Source: Pontibacter chinhatensis
Lineage (GTDB): Bacteria > Bacteroidota > Bacteroidia > Cytophagales > Hymenobacteraceae
Length of the DNA: 64,000 nt
Direction: 5' to 3'
NCBI RefSeq assembly: GCF_900113285.1
Contig: NZ_FOOT01000005.1
Span: forward strand, 372,001 to 436,000
A program made the translations under genes and the position numbers. Below, one piece after another: positions 25,853 through 35,078 of this stretch; the stretch's first letter is position 1, and each line of letters starts with the position of its first letter. The notes under the pieces were generated by a model, which was not told the DNA's origin, ran no database searches, and saw only the letters and a program-made list of their open reading frames with translations.

Positions 25853-28279
25853 ATGCTCAGAAACTACCTTCTCACCGCTTACCGTAACCTCATCCGGCAC
25901 AAGGCCTTTTCCCTGATCAACATAGCCGGGCTGGCGCTCGGGCTCACGGCCTGCTTACTAATCGGTTTGTTTGTCTACGACGAGCTGCAGTATGATAAGT
26001 TCCTGCCGGACGGAGACCGCATTTACCGTGTCTACAATGACATGTCGGCCAAGGAGGCGGGCTCGGTGGTGGCGCCGGTGCCGCCCATGTATGGCACCAC
26101 GCTTGAGCAGCGGTTTCCGCAGGTAGAGCAGGTGGTACGCATCCTCATGCTGCAGTTCGATGCCAACAACCTGGTGGAGGTGGGGGAGAAGAGCCTTTAC
26201 GAGAAAGGCCGCACCTTTACCGATCCTACTTTCTTCGAGGTTTTTCAGCTTCCCTTCAAGTATGGCTCCCCAGAAAAGGCCCTGGCCGATCCCTCATCCA
26301 TCGTGCTGTCGGAAGAGATGGCAGCTCGTATGTTCGGGGCGGTGGACCCGGTGGGCAAACAGATAACGGTGAACAAGCAGCCTTACCTTGTGAAGGGCGT
26401 ATTTTACAGCAACAACCGTTTTCACCTGCCTGTCAATTTCATCCTGCCTCTGGAGGCGGCAGAACTCCCGGCCGATCGCATGAAAAGGTGGAGCTGGCAG
26501 CAGTTTTATACATACGTGAAGCTGCGCGAGGGCGCCGACCCGCAGCAGGTGGAGGCCACGTTCCGGGATATTGTCGGCAAGCAGATAGACCCGGAACAAA
26601 ACAGGCCTTTTGACTACAAGCCCTACCTGCAGCCGCTGTGGGAAGTATACTTATACTCTGCCGATTTCAAGTATGACCAGTCCATCCGGGGTAATATTAC
26701 CTATGTAAAGGCCCTAAGCATCATTGCCATCTTTATACTTCTGATAGCCTGCTTCAACTTCGTGAACCTGGCCACGGCCAAGTCGGCGCAGCGGGCCAAG
26801 GAGGTGGGGGTGCGGAAGGCCGTAGGCGCCAGCCGCATCCAGCTGGTGGTGCAGTTTCTGGCCGAGACCCTCTTGCTCACGCTCATCAGCGTTATTTTTG
26901 CGGCGGCGCTTACCTCGCTGCTCCTGCCCTCGCTCAATGCCTTTACGGGTAAGCAGATGGCTTTTAACATCTTTACGGAATCCTCGTTGCTGTTGCTGCT
27001 CTTGTTGCTAACCCTGGTGGTGGGCCTGCTGGCAGGGTTTTATCCGGCGCTTGTCCTGTCCGGCTTCCAGCCTGTGAAAGTACTCAAAAGCGCTGTGGTG
27101 ATCGATAGCCGGGTAGGCAGGATACAGTGGTTGCGGCATGGGCTGATCGTGGTGCAGTTCGCCCTGTCCATTTTTCTTATCATCAGCGCTTTTGTGGTGT
27201 TTAAGCAAGTCGCCTACCTGCACAACAAGGATCTCGGGTTCAGCAAAGATCAGATCATGTTTTTCCAGATGCGGGGGGATAAGATGTTCGAGAACTACGA
27301 GACCTTTAAACAGGAACTCAAGCAGGTGCCGGGCGTCAAGAATGTTTCCATTGGCTATGGTTTCCCGGGGGATGCCACGGCCGGCGACGGAATCATAACA
27401 CTTCGGAACGGCGAGCAGACGCACCACAGCGTGACCCAACTGATGGTGGACTACGACTACCTGAACACGCTCGATGTGCAACTGCTGGCTGGCAGGGGCT
27501 TTTCCAAAGCGTACGGCACCGACGCCAACCACGCCTTTCTGCTCAACGAAACCGCGGTACGGGAGCTAGGCTTCGGTACCCCGCAGGCCGCTTTGGGCCA
27601 GCCGCTGCGCTGGCAGGTATGGAGCGACACAAACCCGGACTCCCTGAAGGAAGGAAAGATCATCGGTGTGGTGAAGGACTTTCACTTCAAGAGCCTCTAT
27701 GAGAAGGTGGAGCCAACCGTGCTGCAGATCTTCCCCAGCGCGTACTGGAAGGTGGCCGTGAAGATTGACGGCGGGAACGTGGCCGGCACCATCGCGCAGG
27801 TAAAGGAAGTATGGCACAAGTTCTCGCCCGATTACCCGATTGAGTACGTGTTCATGGACGAAAGCTTCCAGAAGATGTACCTGGCCGAGGACAAACTCAA
27901 AACCTTGCTCTGGATCTTTACCGGGATTGCCATTTTTGTGGCTTGCCTGGGCCTGTTCGGGCTGGCCGCCTTTGCCGCCGAGCGCAGGAAAAAGGAGATT
28001 GGCATCCGCAAGGTACTGGGTGCTGAGAACGCGGCCATTGTGGCCCTGCTCTCCAAAGAGTTCTTAATTCTGATTGTGGTCTCGGCGCTCATCGCCTTTC
28101 CGCTGGCTTGGTATGCCATGCACGTATGGCTGCAGAACTTCGCCTACCGCATCGAGATCCCGGTTTGGGTGTTTCTGGCGGCGGGCATCACGGCGGCAGC
28201 GGTTGCTTTCCTGACGGTGAGTTACCAGGCTCTGAAGGCCGCCTCCGTCAACCCGGTGGCCAACCTGCGGTTCGATTAA
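25853..28279 (+). CDS. FtsX/MacB-type ABC transporter permease
   Basis: I start at ATG 25853 (808 residues). An in-frame GTG at 25781 lies before the predicted sigma-54 transcription start, so it cannot be used. The layout is a membrane span near residues 20-40, a MacB-like periplasmic domain (about 45-270), an FtsX domain with three spans (about 285-425), then the whole arrangement again (second periplasmic domain about 455-670, spans about 675-800). Such full-length permeases are common in Bacteroidota. They work with an ATPase encoded elsewhere, in lipoprotein or peptide export or in envelope stress. No ATPase gene is adjacent. The divergent kinase/regulator pair and the sigma-54 promoter suggest it responds to that system. 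Confidence 0.88.
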   Translation: MLRNYLLTAYRNLIRHKAFSLINIAGLALGLTACLLIGLFVYDELQYDKFLPDGDRIYRVYNDMSAKEAGSVVAPVPPMYGTTLEQRFPQVEQVVRILMLQFDANNLVEVGEKSLYEKGRTFTDPTFFEVFQLPFKYGSPEKALADPSSIVLSEEMAARMFGAVDPVGKQITVNKQPYLVKGVFYSNNRFHLPVNFILPLEAAELPADRMKRWSWQQFYTYVKLREGADPQQVEATFRDIVGKQIDPEQNRPFDYKPYLQPLWEVYLYSADFKYDQSIRGNITYVKALSIIAIFILLIACFNFVNLATAKSAQRAKEVGVRKAVGASRIQLVVQFLAETLLLTLISVIFAAALTSLLLPSLNAFTGKQMAFNIFTESSLLLLLLLLTLVVGLLAGFYPALVLSGFQPVKVLKSAVVIDSRVGRIQWLRHGLIVVQFALSIFLIISAFVVFKQVAYLHNKDLGFSKDQIMFFQMRGDKMFENYETFKQELKQVPGVKNVSIGYGFPGDATAGDGIITLRNGEQTHHSVTQLMVDYDYLNTLDVQLLAGRGFSKAYGTDANHAFLLNETAVRELGFGTPQAALGQPLRWQVWSDTNPDSLKEGKIIGVVKDFHFKSLYEKVEPTVLQIFPSAYWKVAVKIDGGNVAGTIAQVKEVWHKFSPDYPIEYVFMDESFQKMYLAEDKLKTLLWIFTGIAIFVACLGLFGLAAFAAERRKKEIGIRKVLGAENAAIVALLSKEFLILIVVSALIAFPLAWYAMHVWLQNFAYRIEIPVWVFLAAGITAAAVAFLTVSYQALKAASVNPVANLRFD

Positions 28280-28579
28280 TTTACTTGACTGCCTTGGTCT
28301 GAGAGTAGCCAGGGCAGTAAAGTATAAGACTGTACTTTGTGCATGAAAAATTTTCCTGCCCAAAACCTGTAACCATTCTCAAAACTGAAGTTCTCTAAAG
28401 TATAAACAGACGCTGCTGGTACGGCAGGTGTTGGAAGTATAGCAGCACCTGCCCGGGCTTGGGTGAATGAAAATTTTGTCTGGTGGCGGTGCAACTATCG
28501 CTCCCTGCCTGTGTCTTTAGCCCAAGAACACACCCTTCGCCGCGAGGTCAGGCATCCTAAAATATCTAACTAAGAAACT
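28280..28579. other. Intergenic region with hairpins before the outer-membrane receptor gene
   Basis: A weak hairpin ACTGCCTTGG/CCAGGGCAGT (28288-28319) may end the permease transcript. GGCAGGTG (28423-28430) pairs with CACCTGCC (28446-28453), and CTTGGG near 28458 could pair with CCCAAG near 28521. These sit in the likely 5'UTR of the next gene. No known riboswitch was recognised. Confidence 0.3.
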
Positions 28580-31072
28580 ATGAAAAAAAGAGAACTCTTT
28601 TTGCCGGGTTTACTGTGCCTTTTGCTCAGCTTTTGTACTGACGTTCGCGCGCAGGATAACAGCCGGCAGCCTGCTAAAACTACTTCGCAGGCAAATGGCT
28701 CCATCTCCGGCACCCTGGTTGATTCACTCACCGGGAAACCGCTGGAGTATGCCACCGTCGCGCTGCTGCAGCAGGGCACCACGCAGGCCGTGAATGGCAC
28801 GCTTACCGACGATAAAGGCAACTTTATACTTTCCGGGCTTAGCTTAGGGCAGTATGATCTTACCTTCAGCTTTATCGGGTATGCGGCTAAAACCATCCGG
28901 CAGGTTACCCTGACAGCGGGTAAGCCGCAAGTGGCGGTAGGCAACGTAAAACTGGCTGTGTCCGGGGCCACTACCCTGAAGGAGGTACAGGTGCAGGCGC
29001 TGCGGCCCACTATCACGCAGGAGGCCGACCGCATGGTGGTCAGCATTGAGGGTACGGCACTGGCCGCCGGCAGAACGGCTTACGATGTACTGTCTACCTC
29101 GCCCGGCGTGTTCATCGACCAGGAAGGCAACATCCAGCTGAACGGCCGCAGCGGGGTTACGGTGATGCTGGACGGCAAGCTCACCTACCTCTCGGCACAG
29201 GACCTGCGCTCTTTGCTGGAGGGCATGCCGGCGGAGAACATCCGCAACATCGAAATCATTACCAACCCCTCGGCCAAGTACGATGCACAGGGTTCCTCCG
29301 GCATTCTGAACATCAACCTGAAAAAGAACACGCAACAGGGCGTGAACGGCAGCGTGTACGCGGGCGCTACCTACAACGGCAAGCAGTATGGCTACTCGGG
29401 TGGGGCGGCGCTCAACCACAAAACCGGCAACTGGAATACTTTCCTGAACCTGGATGCGGCCCGACGCGTGGGAGGACGTAATTCCACCTTTGACCGTGTG
29501 TTTAAAGGAGCTGAGGAATCGGTATACTTCGACCAGGTGGCTACCGAAGACTTCCGGGTACAGGGGCCACCCTCCGTGCGCCTGGGCACCGACTATAGTA
29601 TAGACGAGCGCCACAGCGTGGGGGTGATGGGCTACTTTATGACCAACAAGCTGAACGCTGACTTCCTGACGGAAACCTACCTGGGCAACGCGCCGGGGCA
29701 ACCGACGCAGTTTATTGATGCCGATAACTTCCGGGAAAATCGCTTTACCAACTATACCGGCAATGTGCATTACCTGGGGAAATTCGACACACTGGGCACG
29801 CAGCTCAGCGCCGATCTGGACCTGGTGAAGATTCGCAACAGAGGGGACGCCTACTTCTATAACTACTTCCACAACCTGGCAGACGGAGGCCCGGCCACGC
29901 AGGATTTCCTCTTTACCGAAACGCCCAGCGGCTTCGACATTATCTCCGCCAAAGCCGACTTTACGAAAGCCCTCTCCAGGGGCCGCAAGGTGGAGCTGGG
30001 GCTGAAAGCCAGCAGCGTGGCCTCAGACGCCGACTCCCGTTTCTTTTTTAACAACGGCGATGTGCCCCAGCCGGACCTTGCGCGTACGAACCACTTTATT
30101 TATGACGAGAACATCTACGCCGCCTATGTGAACTGGAACAGCAACCTCGGGGAGCGCTTCAGCCTGCAGGCCGGGTTGCGGGCGGAGCAGACCGTGTCGG
30201 AAGGGGAGTCGCTGACGATGAAGGGGAGCAAGAAGAAGCGCAGTTACCTGGACCTGTTCCCAAGCCTTTTTCTGAAGCAGAAAGTGAACGAGGACTACGA
30301 GCTGAACTACAACTACAGCCGCCGCATCTATCGCCCTAACTACGGCTTCCTCAATCCGTTCTTCGCCTACCGCGACCCCTATACGTACTGGCTCGGCAAC
30401 CCGAACCTGCGGCCGCAGTACACCCACTCCTTCGGCATCACGCAGACCTACAAGAAAAACTACAGCCTGGCGCTCAGCTACCAGCACCAGCAGGACGTGA
30501 TATCGGAGATTGCCCTGATAGATGCGGAAACCTCTACCACCATTTATACTATCGGCAACGTGGATGATGCCAAAAACCTGAGCATGACGGCCGTGGTGCC
30601 TGTAAAGATTCTGAAGAACTGGGACACGAGTAACACGCTGGTGATCGCCTACAACGAGTACAACACCATGGTGGACAAACAGCAGGTCATCAACGACCAG
30701 GTATACTACATGCTGCAGTCCAACCATACTATCCTGTTGCCTTGGAAGCTCAAAGCCGAGATAAACGGCACCTACCAGGGTCCGGCCGCCTACGCGCTCT
30801 ACCGCATTGATCCCCGCTGGTGGGTGAATGTGGGCCTCAAAAAGAGCTTTATGGAAGAAAAACTGGAAGTCAGCGTGAATGCGAACGACATTTTCCATAC
30901 CCAGCACCTGATCGTCTCAGCCGACGTGGGCGAAGGCAACGTGAGCGATTGGGACCAGTATTTCCGGCAGCGCAACATCGGCTTTACCCTGCGCTACAAG
31001 TTTAGCAGAGGCGCGAAACTGGAGGAGCGCAAGCGCAACAACCTTGAGGAACTAAACCGCACCGGCGGATAA
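28580..31072 (+). CDS. Outer-membrane beta-barrel (TonB-dependent receptor-like) protein
   Basis: An 830-residue exported protein. A signal peptide (about residues 1-24) is followed by a carboxypeptidase-regulatory-like domain (about 40-125), a plug domain (about 135-230, with YDVLSTSPGVFID and ITNPSAKYDAQGSSGILNI), and a long C-terminal barrel rich in alternating aromatic strands. This matches the outer membrane beta-barrel family with a TonB-receptor-like plug. The cargo is unknown. A transcription terminator follows its stop codon, so it appears to be transcribed alone. The start is preceded by AAGAAACT, the same context as the DUF4097 gene at 32620. Confidence 0.85.
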   Translation: MKKRELFLPGLLCLLLSFCTDVRAQDNSRQPAKTTSQANGSISGTLVDSLTGKPLEYATVALLQQGTTQAVNGTLTDDKGNFILSGLSLGQYDLTFSFIGYAAKTIRQVTLTAGKPQVAVGNVKLAVSGATTLKEVQVQALRPTITQEADRMVVSIEGTALAAGRTAYDVLSTSPGVFIDQEGNIQLNGRSGVTVMLDGKLTYLSAQDLRSLLEGMPAENIRNIEIITNPSAKYDAQGSSGILNINLKKNTQQGVNGSVYAGATYNGKQYGYSGGAALNHKTGNWNTFLNLDAARRVGGRNSTFDRVFKGAEESVYFDQVATEDFRVQGPPSVRLGTDYSIDERHSVGVMGYFMTNKLNADFLTETYLGNAPGQPTQFIDADNFRENRFTNYTGNVHYLGKFDTLGTQLSADLDLVKIRNRGDAYFYNYFHNLADGGPATQDFLFTETPSGFDIISAKADFTKALSRGRKVELGLKASSVASDADSRFFFNNGDVPQPDLARTNHFIYDENIYAAYVNWNSNLGERFSLQAGLRAEQTVSEGESLTMKGSKKKRSYLDLFPSLFLKQKVNEDYELNYNYSRRIYRPNYGFLNPFFAYRDPYTYWLGNPNLRPQYTHSFGITQTYKKNYSLALSYQHQQDVISEIALIDAETSTTIYTIGNVDDAKNLSMTAVVPVKILKNWDTSNTLVIAYNEYNTMVDKQQVINDQVYYMLQSNHTILLPWKLKAEINGTYQGPAAYALYRIDPRWWVNVGLKKSFMEEKLEVSVNANDIFHTQHLIVSADVGEGNVSDWDQYFRQRNIGFTLRYKFSRGAKLEERKRNNLEELNRTGG

Positions 31073-31098
31073 AATAGCATTTGTGTTTTTTAGTCTAA

Positions 31099-31135
31099 AG
31101 GCAAACGGGACTCTCTGGGTCCCGCCTGTTTTTTA
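31099..31135 (+). terminator. Terminator after the beta-barrel gene
   Basis: CGGGAC (31106-31111) pairs with GTCCCG (31119-31124), and a T6 run follows at 31129-31134. Confidence 0.7.
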
Positions 31136-31234
31136 CCCCACTCAGTACAGCCTGAGAAATATATTTCTGTTGCGGCTGTAACCTTTCCCAAAATCGAAGT
31201 TTCCTATATTGAAGACCTAACCACACCGGATCAT

Positions 31235-31801
31235 TTGGAACAACTAACAGATAATGCGCTGATGCTTCAGGTTAAGGAGGGAAACCTTGACAAGCTGGGC
31301 CTGCTCTTCCAGAGGTATGGCAAAAGTTTGTATGGTTTCTACTTCCGGATAACGCGCAACGCAGCCCTGAGCGAGGACCTGGTGCAGGATGTGTTTGAGC
31401 GGGTGCTCAAGTATAAGCACACGTTCCGGGGCGATGGCAAGTTCTCTACCTGGCTCTACCACCTGGCCCGCAACGTGCTGGCCGATCATCTGAAAAAGAC
31501 CAAACGTGCCGGCGTGAGCACCGACCTAGACGAGCAGGACACGTTACCGGAGCTGGCGGTAGCACCGGAGGAGGCCCTGCAGAAAGAGGAGCACCTGCAG
31601 CTTATGGAACAGGCCCTCGACCACCTGAGCCACGAGAAGAAGGAGCTGCTGCTGCTCACGAAGCTGCAAGGTCTTAAGTATAAGGACATCGCCACCATGC
31701 AGGGCTGTACCGAAACCAATGTGAAAGTAAAAGTCTTACGGGCGATAAACGATCTGCGGGAGGTCTTCACAAAACTACAAGCGAAAGGAATAAACATATG
31801 A
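31235..31801 (+). CDS. ECF-type RNA polymerase sigma factor
   Basis: A 188-residue sigma-70 family protein. I use the TTG at 31235, giving MEQLTDNALMLQVKEG, which fits the family N-terminus; an in-frame ATG at 31262 is the alternative. Region 2 spans about 20-90 (QDVFERVLKYKHTF, then FSTWLYHLARNVLADHLKK) and region 4 about 125-180 (LTKLQGLKYKDIATMQGC). Its stop overlaps the next gene start as ATGA. It heads an operon with a HEAT-repeat membrane protein and two DUF4097 proteins, so it probably responds to an envelope cue and controls this cluster. Confidence 0.85.
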   Translation: MEQLTDNALMLQVKEGNLDKLGLLFQRYGKSLYGFYFRITRNAALSEDLVQDVFERVLKYKHTFRGDGKFSTWLYHLARNVLADHLKKTKRAGVSTDLDEQDTLPELAVAPEEALQKEEHLQLMEQALDHLSHEKKELLLLTKLQGLKYKDIATMQGCTETNVKVKVLRAINDLREVFTKLQAKGINI

Positions 31802-32613
31802 TCACGGAAAGATATCAGGAGCTGCTGCTCGATTACCTGGAGGGTAACCTGAGCGAGGCGCAGCGACAGGAACTGGAGGCGCTGGTACAGACCGGGCAGG
31901 TACCGCAGGAGGAGCTGCAGGCCTTACAGGCGGCTTTCTCAGGACTGCAGGCGCTTCCCGAGCCGGAACCGGGTCCGGGGCTGCAGGCCAAGTTTAACAG
32001 CATGCTGGCAACCAAAATGGCGGAAGTGCGGCTGGCAAGGCAACAGCAGTATACTTGGGGCGATCTGTGGCGAGGCCTGCAGACGCTGCTGAGCCCGCTG
32101 CGACTGGCTTATACATTGGTTGTGTTTGCCTTTGGGTTTTTCGCCGCCTGGCTTGCCTTTGCGCCCGGACAGCAGCAGACACAAACCACCGACACCCAGC
32201 AACTGGCCGCGGAGCTGAACCAGATGAAGCAACTGCTTTTCACCACGCTGATTGAGCAGCCAGCAGCGGTAGACCGCCTGAGGGCCGTGAACATCTCCAG
32301 CGAGATGCCAGGGGCGGATGCAAAGGTGCTGGATGCGTTGTTTAACTCTCTCAACAACGACCCAAACGTGAACGTGCGCCTGGCTGCCGTGGAGGCGCTG
32401 AAAAAACACACCGACAACCCGCAGGTGCGCGAGCGGCTGATTCTCTCCATCAACCAGCAGGAGTCGCCGATGGTGCAGGTGGCGCTGGCCGACCTGATGC
32501 AGGCCCTGCAGGAGCGCAACGCGGTGCCACAGCTCCGGCAGTTGCTGCAGGACGAGAAGACGAACGAACTGGTGAAAGCCAAAATCAAGGAAAGTATAAA
32601 AGTCCTCATCTAA
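31798..32613 (+). CDS. Putative membrane anti-sigma factor with HEAT repeats
   Basis: The 271 residues have an acidic cytosolic N-terminal segment that starts ITERYQELLLDYLEGNLSEA, resembling zinc-less anti-sigma domains. A single membrane span lies near residues 102-122 (LAYTLVVFAFGFFAAWLAF). The periplasmic part (about 165-271) is helical and HEAT-repeat-like (NVNVRLAAVEALKKHTDNP, VQVALADLMQAL). It shares an ATGA overlap with the sigma factor gene, which is strong evidence for a sigma/anti-sigma pair. The HEAT part could bind the downstream DUF4097 proteins or a periplasmic signal. Confidence 0.72.
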   Translation: MITERYQELLLDYLEGNLSEAQRQELEALVQTGQVPQEELQALQAAFSGLQALPEPEPGPGLQAKFNSMLATKMAEVRLARQQQYTWGDLWRGLQTLLSPLRLAYTLVVFAFGFFAAWLAFAPGQQQTQTTDTQQLAAELNQMKQLLFTTLIEQPAAVDRLRAVNISSEMPGADAKVLDALFNSLNNDPNVNVRLAAVEALKKHTDNPQVRERLILSINQQESPMVQVALADLMQALQERNAVPQLRQLLQDEKTNELVKAKIKESIKVLI

Positions 32614-32619
32614 GAAACT

Positions 32620-33489
32620 ATGGAAAAGAAAACATCCCTTTTCCTGCTCTTAATGGTGCTGCTCAGCAGTGCAGGAGCCTTGGCCCAGAACCAGACCGAA
32701 AAGATTGTGCGGGAGCTGCGCTTTAACCGCAGTGCCCCCGGCAACGTGGTGAAAATCGAGAACATCGACGGCTTTGTGCACGTGGAAACCTACAAGGGCG
32801 ACAAGGTGCTCTTCGAGGTGGAGCGTATCATCCGACCCAAAACAGCAGATGGCCTGGAGAAAGCGAAGGAACTGAGCCTGGAGTTTGCCGTGAGCGGCGA
32901 CAGCATCATCAGCTACCTCAAAGCGCCTTACATACAGTCTCACCGCACCGGCAACAAAGGCAACGGGGTGAACATCGACCGGAAGCTGGAGTATGGCTTC
33001 ACGCACAACTTCACGGTAAAGGTGCCACAAAACACTAACCTCTCCGTCATCACCATCAACAACGGCGACATCAAAATTACCAACCTGACGGCAGACTATA
33101 TCCAGGCCTCCAACATCAACGGACCGATTTTGCTGGAGAATGTGGCGGCGGCGGTGGATGCCAAAACCATCAACGGCAACGTGGTGGTGAGTTACCGCGA
33201 GAACCCAAAAAAGCAGGCGAGGCTGGAGACGCTCAACGGTGACATCGAGCTGCTCTACCAGAAAGTGCTTTCAGCCACCATCAGCTTCAGCTCCTTTAAC
33301 GGCGACTTCTACACCGACCTGGAGGACCTGCAAAAGCTGGCTCCGAAGGTAGAGAAAGTAAGCAGCTCCGACGGCTCCAAAACCACTTACAAACTGGGCA
33401 AGGCATCCTCCTATAAAACAGGTACCGGTGCCGCGCTCATCGAGCTGAAGACCTTTAACGGCAAAGCGACCGTGAAGAAAAGGGGCTAA
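32620..33489 (+). CDS. DUF4097 family exported beta-strand repeat protein (1)
   Basis: A 289-residue protein with a signal peptide (residues 1-21, ending ALAQ) and then a repetitive strand-rich body of the DUF4097 kind. Short repeats such as INNGDIKITN, INGPILLEN, INGNVVVSY and LNGDIELLY would form a right-handed beta helix. It is 6 nt downstream of the HEAT anti-sigma gene and 43 nt upstream of a related gene. Family function is unknown; context points to envelope sensing or adhesion within the sigma-factor operon. Confidence 0.8.
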   Translation: MEKKTSLFLLLMVLLSSAGALAQNQTEKIVRELRFNRSAPGNVVKIENIDGFVHVETYKGDKVLFEVERIIRPKTADGLEKAKELSLEFAVSGDSIISYLKAPYIQSHRTGNKGNGVNIDRKLEYGFTHNFTVKVPQNTNLSVITINNGDIKITNLTADYIQASNINGPILLENVAAAVDAKTINGNVVVSYRENPKKQARLETLNGDIELLYQKVLSATISFSSFNGDFYTDLEDLQKLAPKVEKVSSSDGSKTTYKLGKASSYKTGTGAALIELKTFNGKATVKKRG

Positions 33490-33532
33490 GCCCATAGACC
33501 AAATCATACTTGCATATCCTAATCAAACAAAA

Positions 33533-34348
33533 ATGAAACGCAGTCTTTTTATACTGACCCTGCTGGCCCTGTGCGCACACGCCTTTGCCCAGGGAGGCAA
33601 CACGGAAGAAATCGTCGTGCCCCTTACCCGCCCCAATGATACCGGAACGATGGAGGTGAGCCTGTTCTCCGGTTCTATTCAGGTAACCGGCACCAAAGGC
33701 AAGGAGGTGGTGATACGCGCTAACATGGAGGAAAGAGCGTCTAAAGCGCAGGCCAAGGAGGAGACAGGAGGGCTGAGGCGCATCGCCAACAACAGCATGG
33801 GCCTCACTGTGACCGAGCACAACAACCGCGTGGAGGTGAACTCTGAGGTGATGAACAGAAACGTGAACCTGGAGATACAGGTGCCCCAGAACTTTAACCT
33901 TAAACTCTCCAGCGTGAGTCGCGGCGATATTATGGTGCGCAACGTGAACGGAAACCTGGAAATCGACAATGTGAACGGGTCCATCAATCTGGAGAACGTG
34001 TCCGGGAGTGCGCTGGCCAATACGGTAAACGGCGCCATCAAAGCCAACTTCCTGCGGTGGGATAATAAGGCGCCCATGGCTTTCTCTACCCTGAACGGAA
34101 ACCTGAACATCACCCTGCCCGCCAATTCCAAGTTCAACGCCAAACTCAACTCCGATCGCGGGGAGATATACACGGATTTTGACCTGGTGCAGGAGGCCAG
34201 GCAGACCAAGGCAAAAGGCGCCCGAACTGAAGGCGGTGTATACCAGGTCAGTACAGCGGATTTTGTAACCGGAAAGGTAAACGGAGGCGGTGCCGAGATC
34301 ATGGTGAAAAGTATGAACGGCAACATTTACATCCGCAAGGGCAAGTAA
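33533..34348 (+). CDS. DUF4097 family exported beta-strand repeat protein (2)
   Basis: A 271-residue protein with a signal peptide (FILTLLALCAHAFAQ) and DUF4097 repeats (VNGNLEID, VNGSINLEN, VNGAIKANF, LNGNLNITL, MNGNIYIRK). It is paralogous to the preceding gene but clearly diverged. The operon ends here: a hairpin terminator follows within 35 nt. Confidence 0.8.
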   Translation: MKRSLFILTLLALCAHAFAQGGNTEEIVVPLTRPNDTGTMEVSLFSGSIQVTGTKGKEVVIRANMEERASKAQAKEETGGLRRIANNSMGLTVTEHNNRVEVNSEVMNRNVNLEIQVPQNFNLKLSSVSRGDIMVRNVNGNLEIDNVNGSINLENVSGSALANTVNGAIKANFLRWDNKAPMAFSTLNGNLNITLPANSKFNAKLNSDRGEIYTDFDLVQEARQTKAKGARTEGGVYQVSTADFVTGKVNGGGAEIMVKSMNGNIYIRKGK

Positions 34349-34381
34349 GCGACCCCGGTTTATACTTTGAGATTATACCTT

Positions 34382-34418
34382 AGAAGCAAGCTATACGTTG
34401 GTAGCTTGCTTCTTTTTA
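34382..34418 (+). terminator. Terminator after the DUF4097 operon
   Basis: AGAAGCAAGCTA (34382-34393) pairs perfectly with TAGCTTGCTTCT (34402-34413), followed by TTTTT. It ends only a few bases before the next gene's start codon. Confidence 0.85.
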
Positions 34419-34424
34419 TCTTGC

Positions 34425-34985
34425 ATGATGCAAACACCGAAACTCTTTATGCTGATGCTGGGCTGCAGGCCCCCCGGCAGAAACACCGAGCAGCACGACA
34501 TGTTCTTCAGCGTGGCCGAAACCGTGAAAGACCTGGTGCCGGAGATTAAGGCCTTCTGGCCAGAGGCCAAGGGCAAGATGCACGTGGACGCCTGGCGCGA
34601 AGTAACCAACGTAAACGGCTACACAATTGAAGTAGTGCCCCGTGAAGAGGCCTCTGAAGCGTCCGAAAAGCTGTTCTTCCTCAACCTGGGTGGCTACAAA
34701 CCCGGCGAGTTCGATGAGTTTCATTATAAAATGCTGGCTGTGGCCAACGATACTGCCGGGGCGGTGCAGCAGGCCAAGCAAACAGCTTTCTACAAACACA
34801 CCGGCTTCAAAGGAGCCACCTCGCACATCGACGACAAGTTTGGCGTGGATGTGGATGAGCTTTTTGAGGTGCAGGACATTCTGCCTGAGGCCGTGAAAGA
34901 GAAGTATAGCCTACAGGTGACCCCATCACAAAGTATAGCTGAAGACGAGCTGCACCTGGGCTATTTCCAGCTGCACAAGCTGTAG
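34425..34985 (+). CDS. DUF1543 domain protein
   Basis: A 186-residue product (start at 34425, or at the adjacent ATG 34428). The LFMLMLGCRPPGRNTEQHD opening and the GGYKPGEFDEFHYK and IDDKFGVDVDELFEV segments match DUF1543, a small family of unknown function in Bacteroidota and Proteobacteria, seen in two copies per chain. It is probably cytosolic. The start codon lies about 7 nt after the T-run of a strong terminator. If that hairpin works, this gene needs a promoter overlapping it and would have almost no 5'UTR. Confidence 0.75.
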   Translation: MMQTPKLFMLMLGCRPPGRNTEQHDMFFSVAETVKDLVPEIKAFWPEAKGKMHVDAWREVTNVNGYTIEVVPREEASEASEKLFFLNLGGYKPGEFDEFHYKMLAVANDTAGAVQQAKQTAFYKHTGFKGATSHIDDKFGVDVDELFEVQDILPEAVKEKYSLQVTPSQSIAEDELHLGYFQLHKL

Positions 34986-35078
34986 CGCCAAAGTATAAAC
35001 CGAAGGCAAGCCAGGGGAACAAGTATAAGTTAGCTGCGTTAGTAAGGGAAGTGTGTTTAACTTAAACTGACTGACGCA

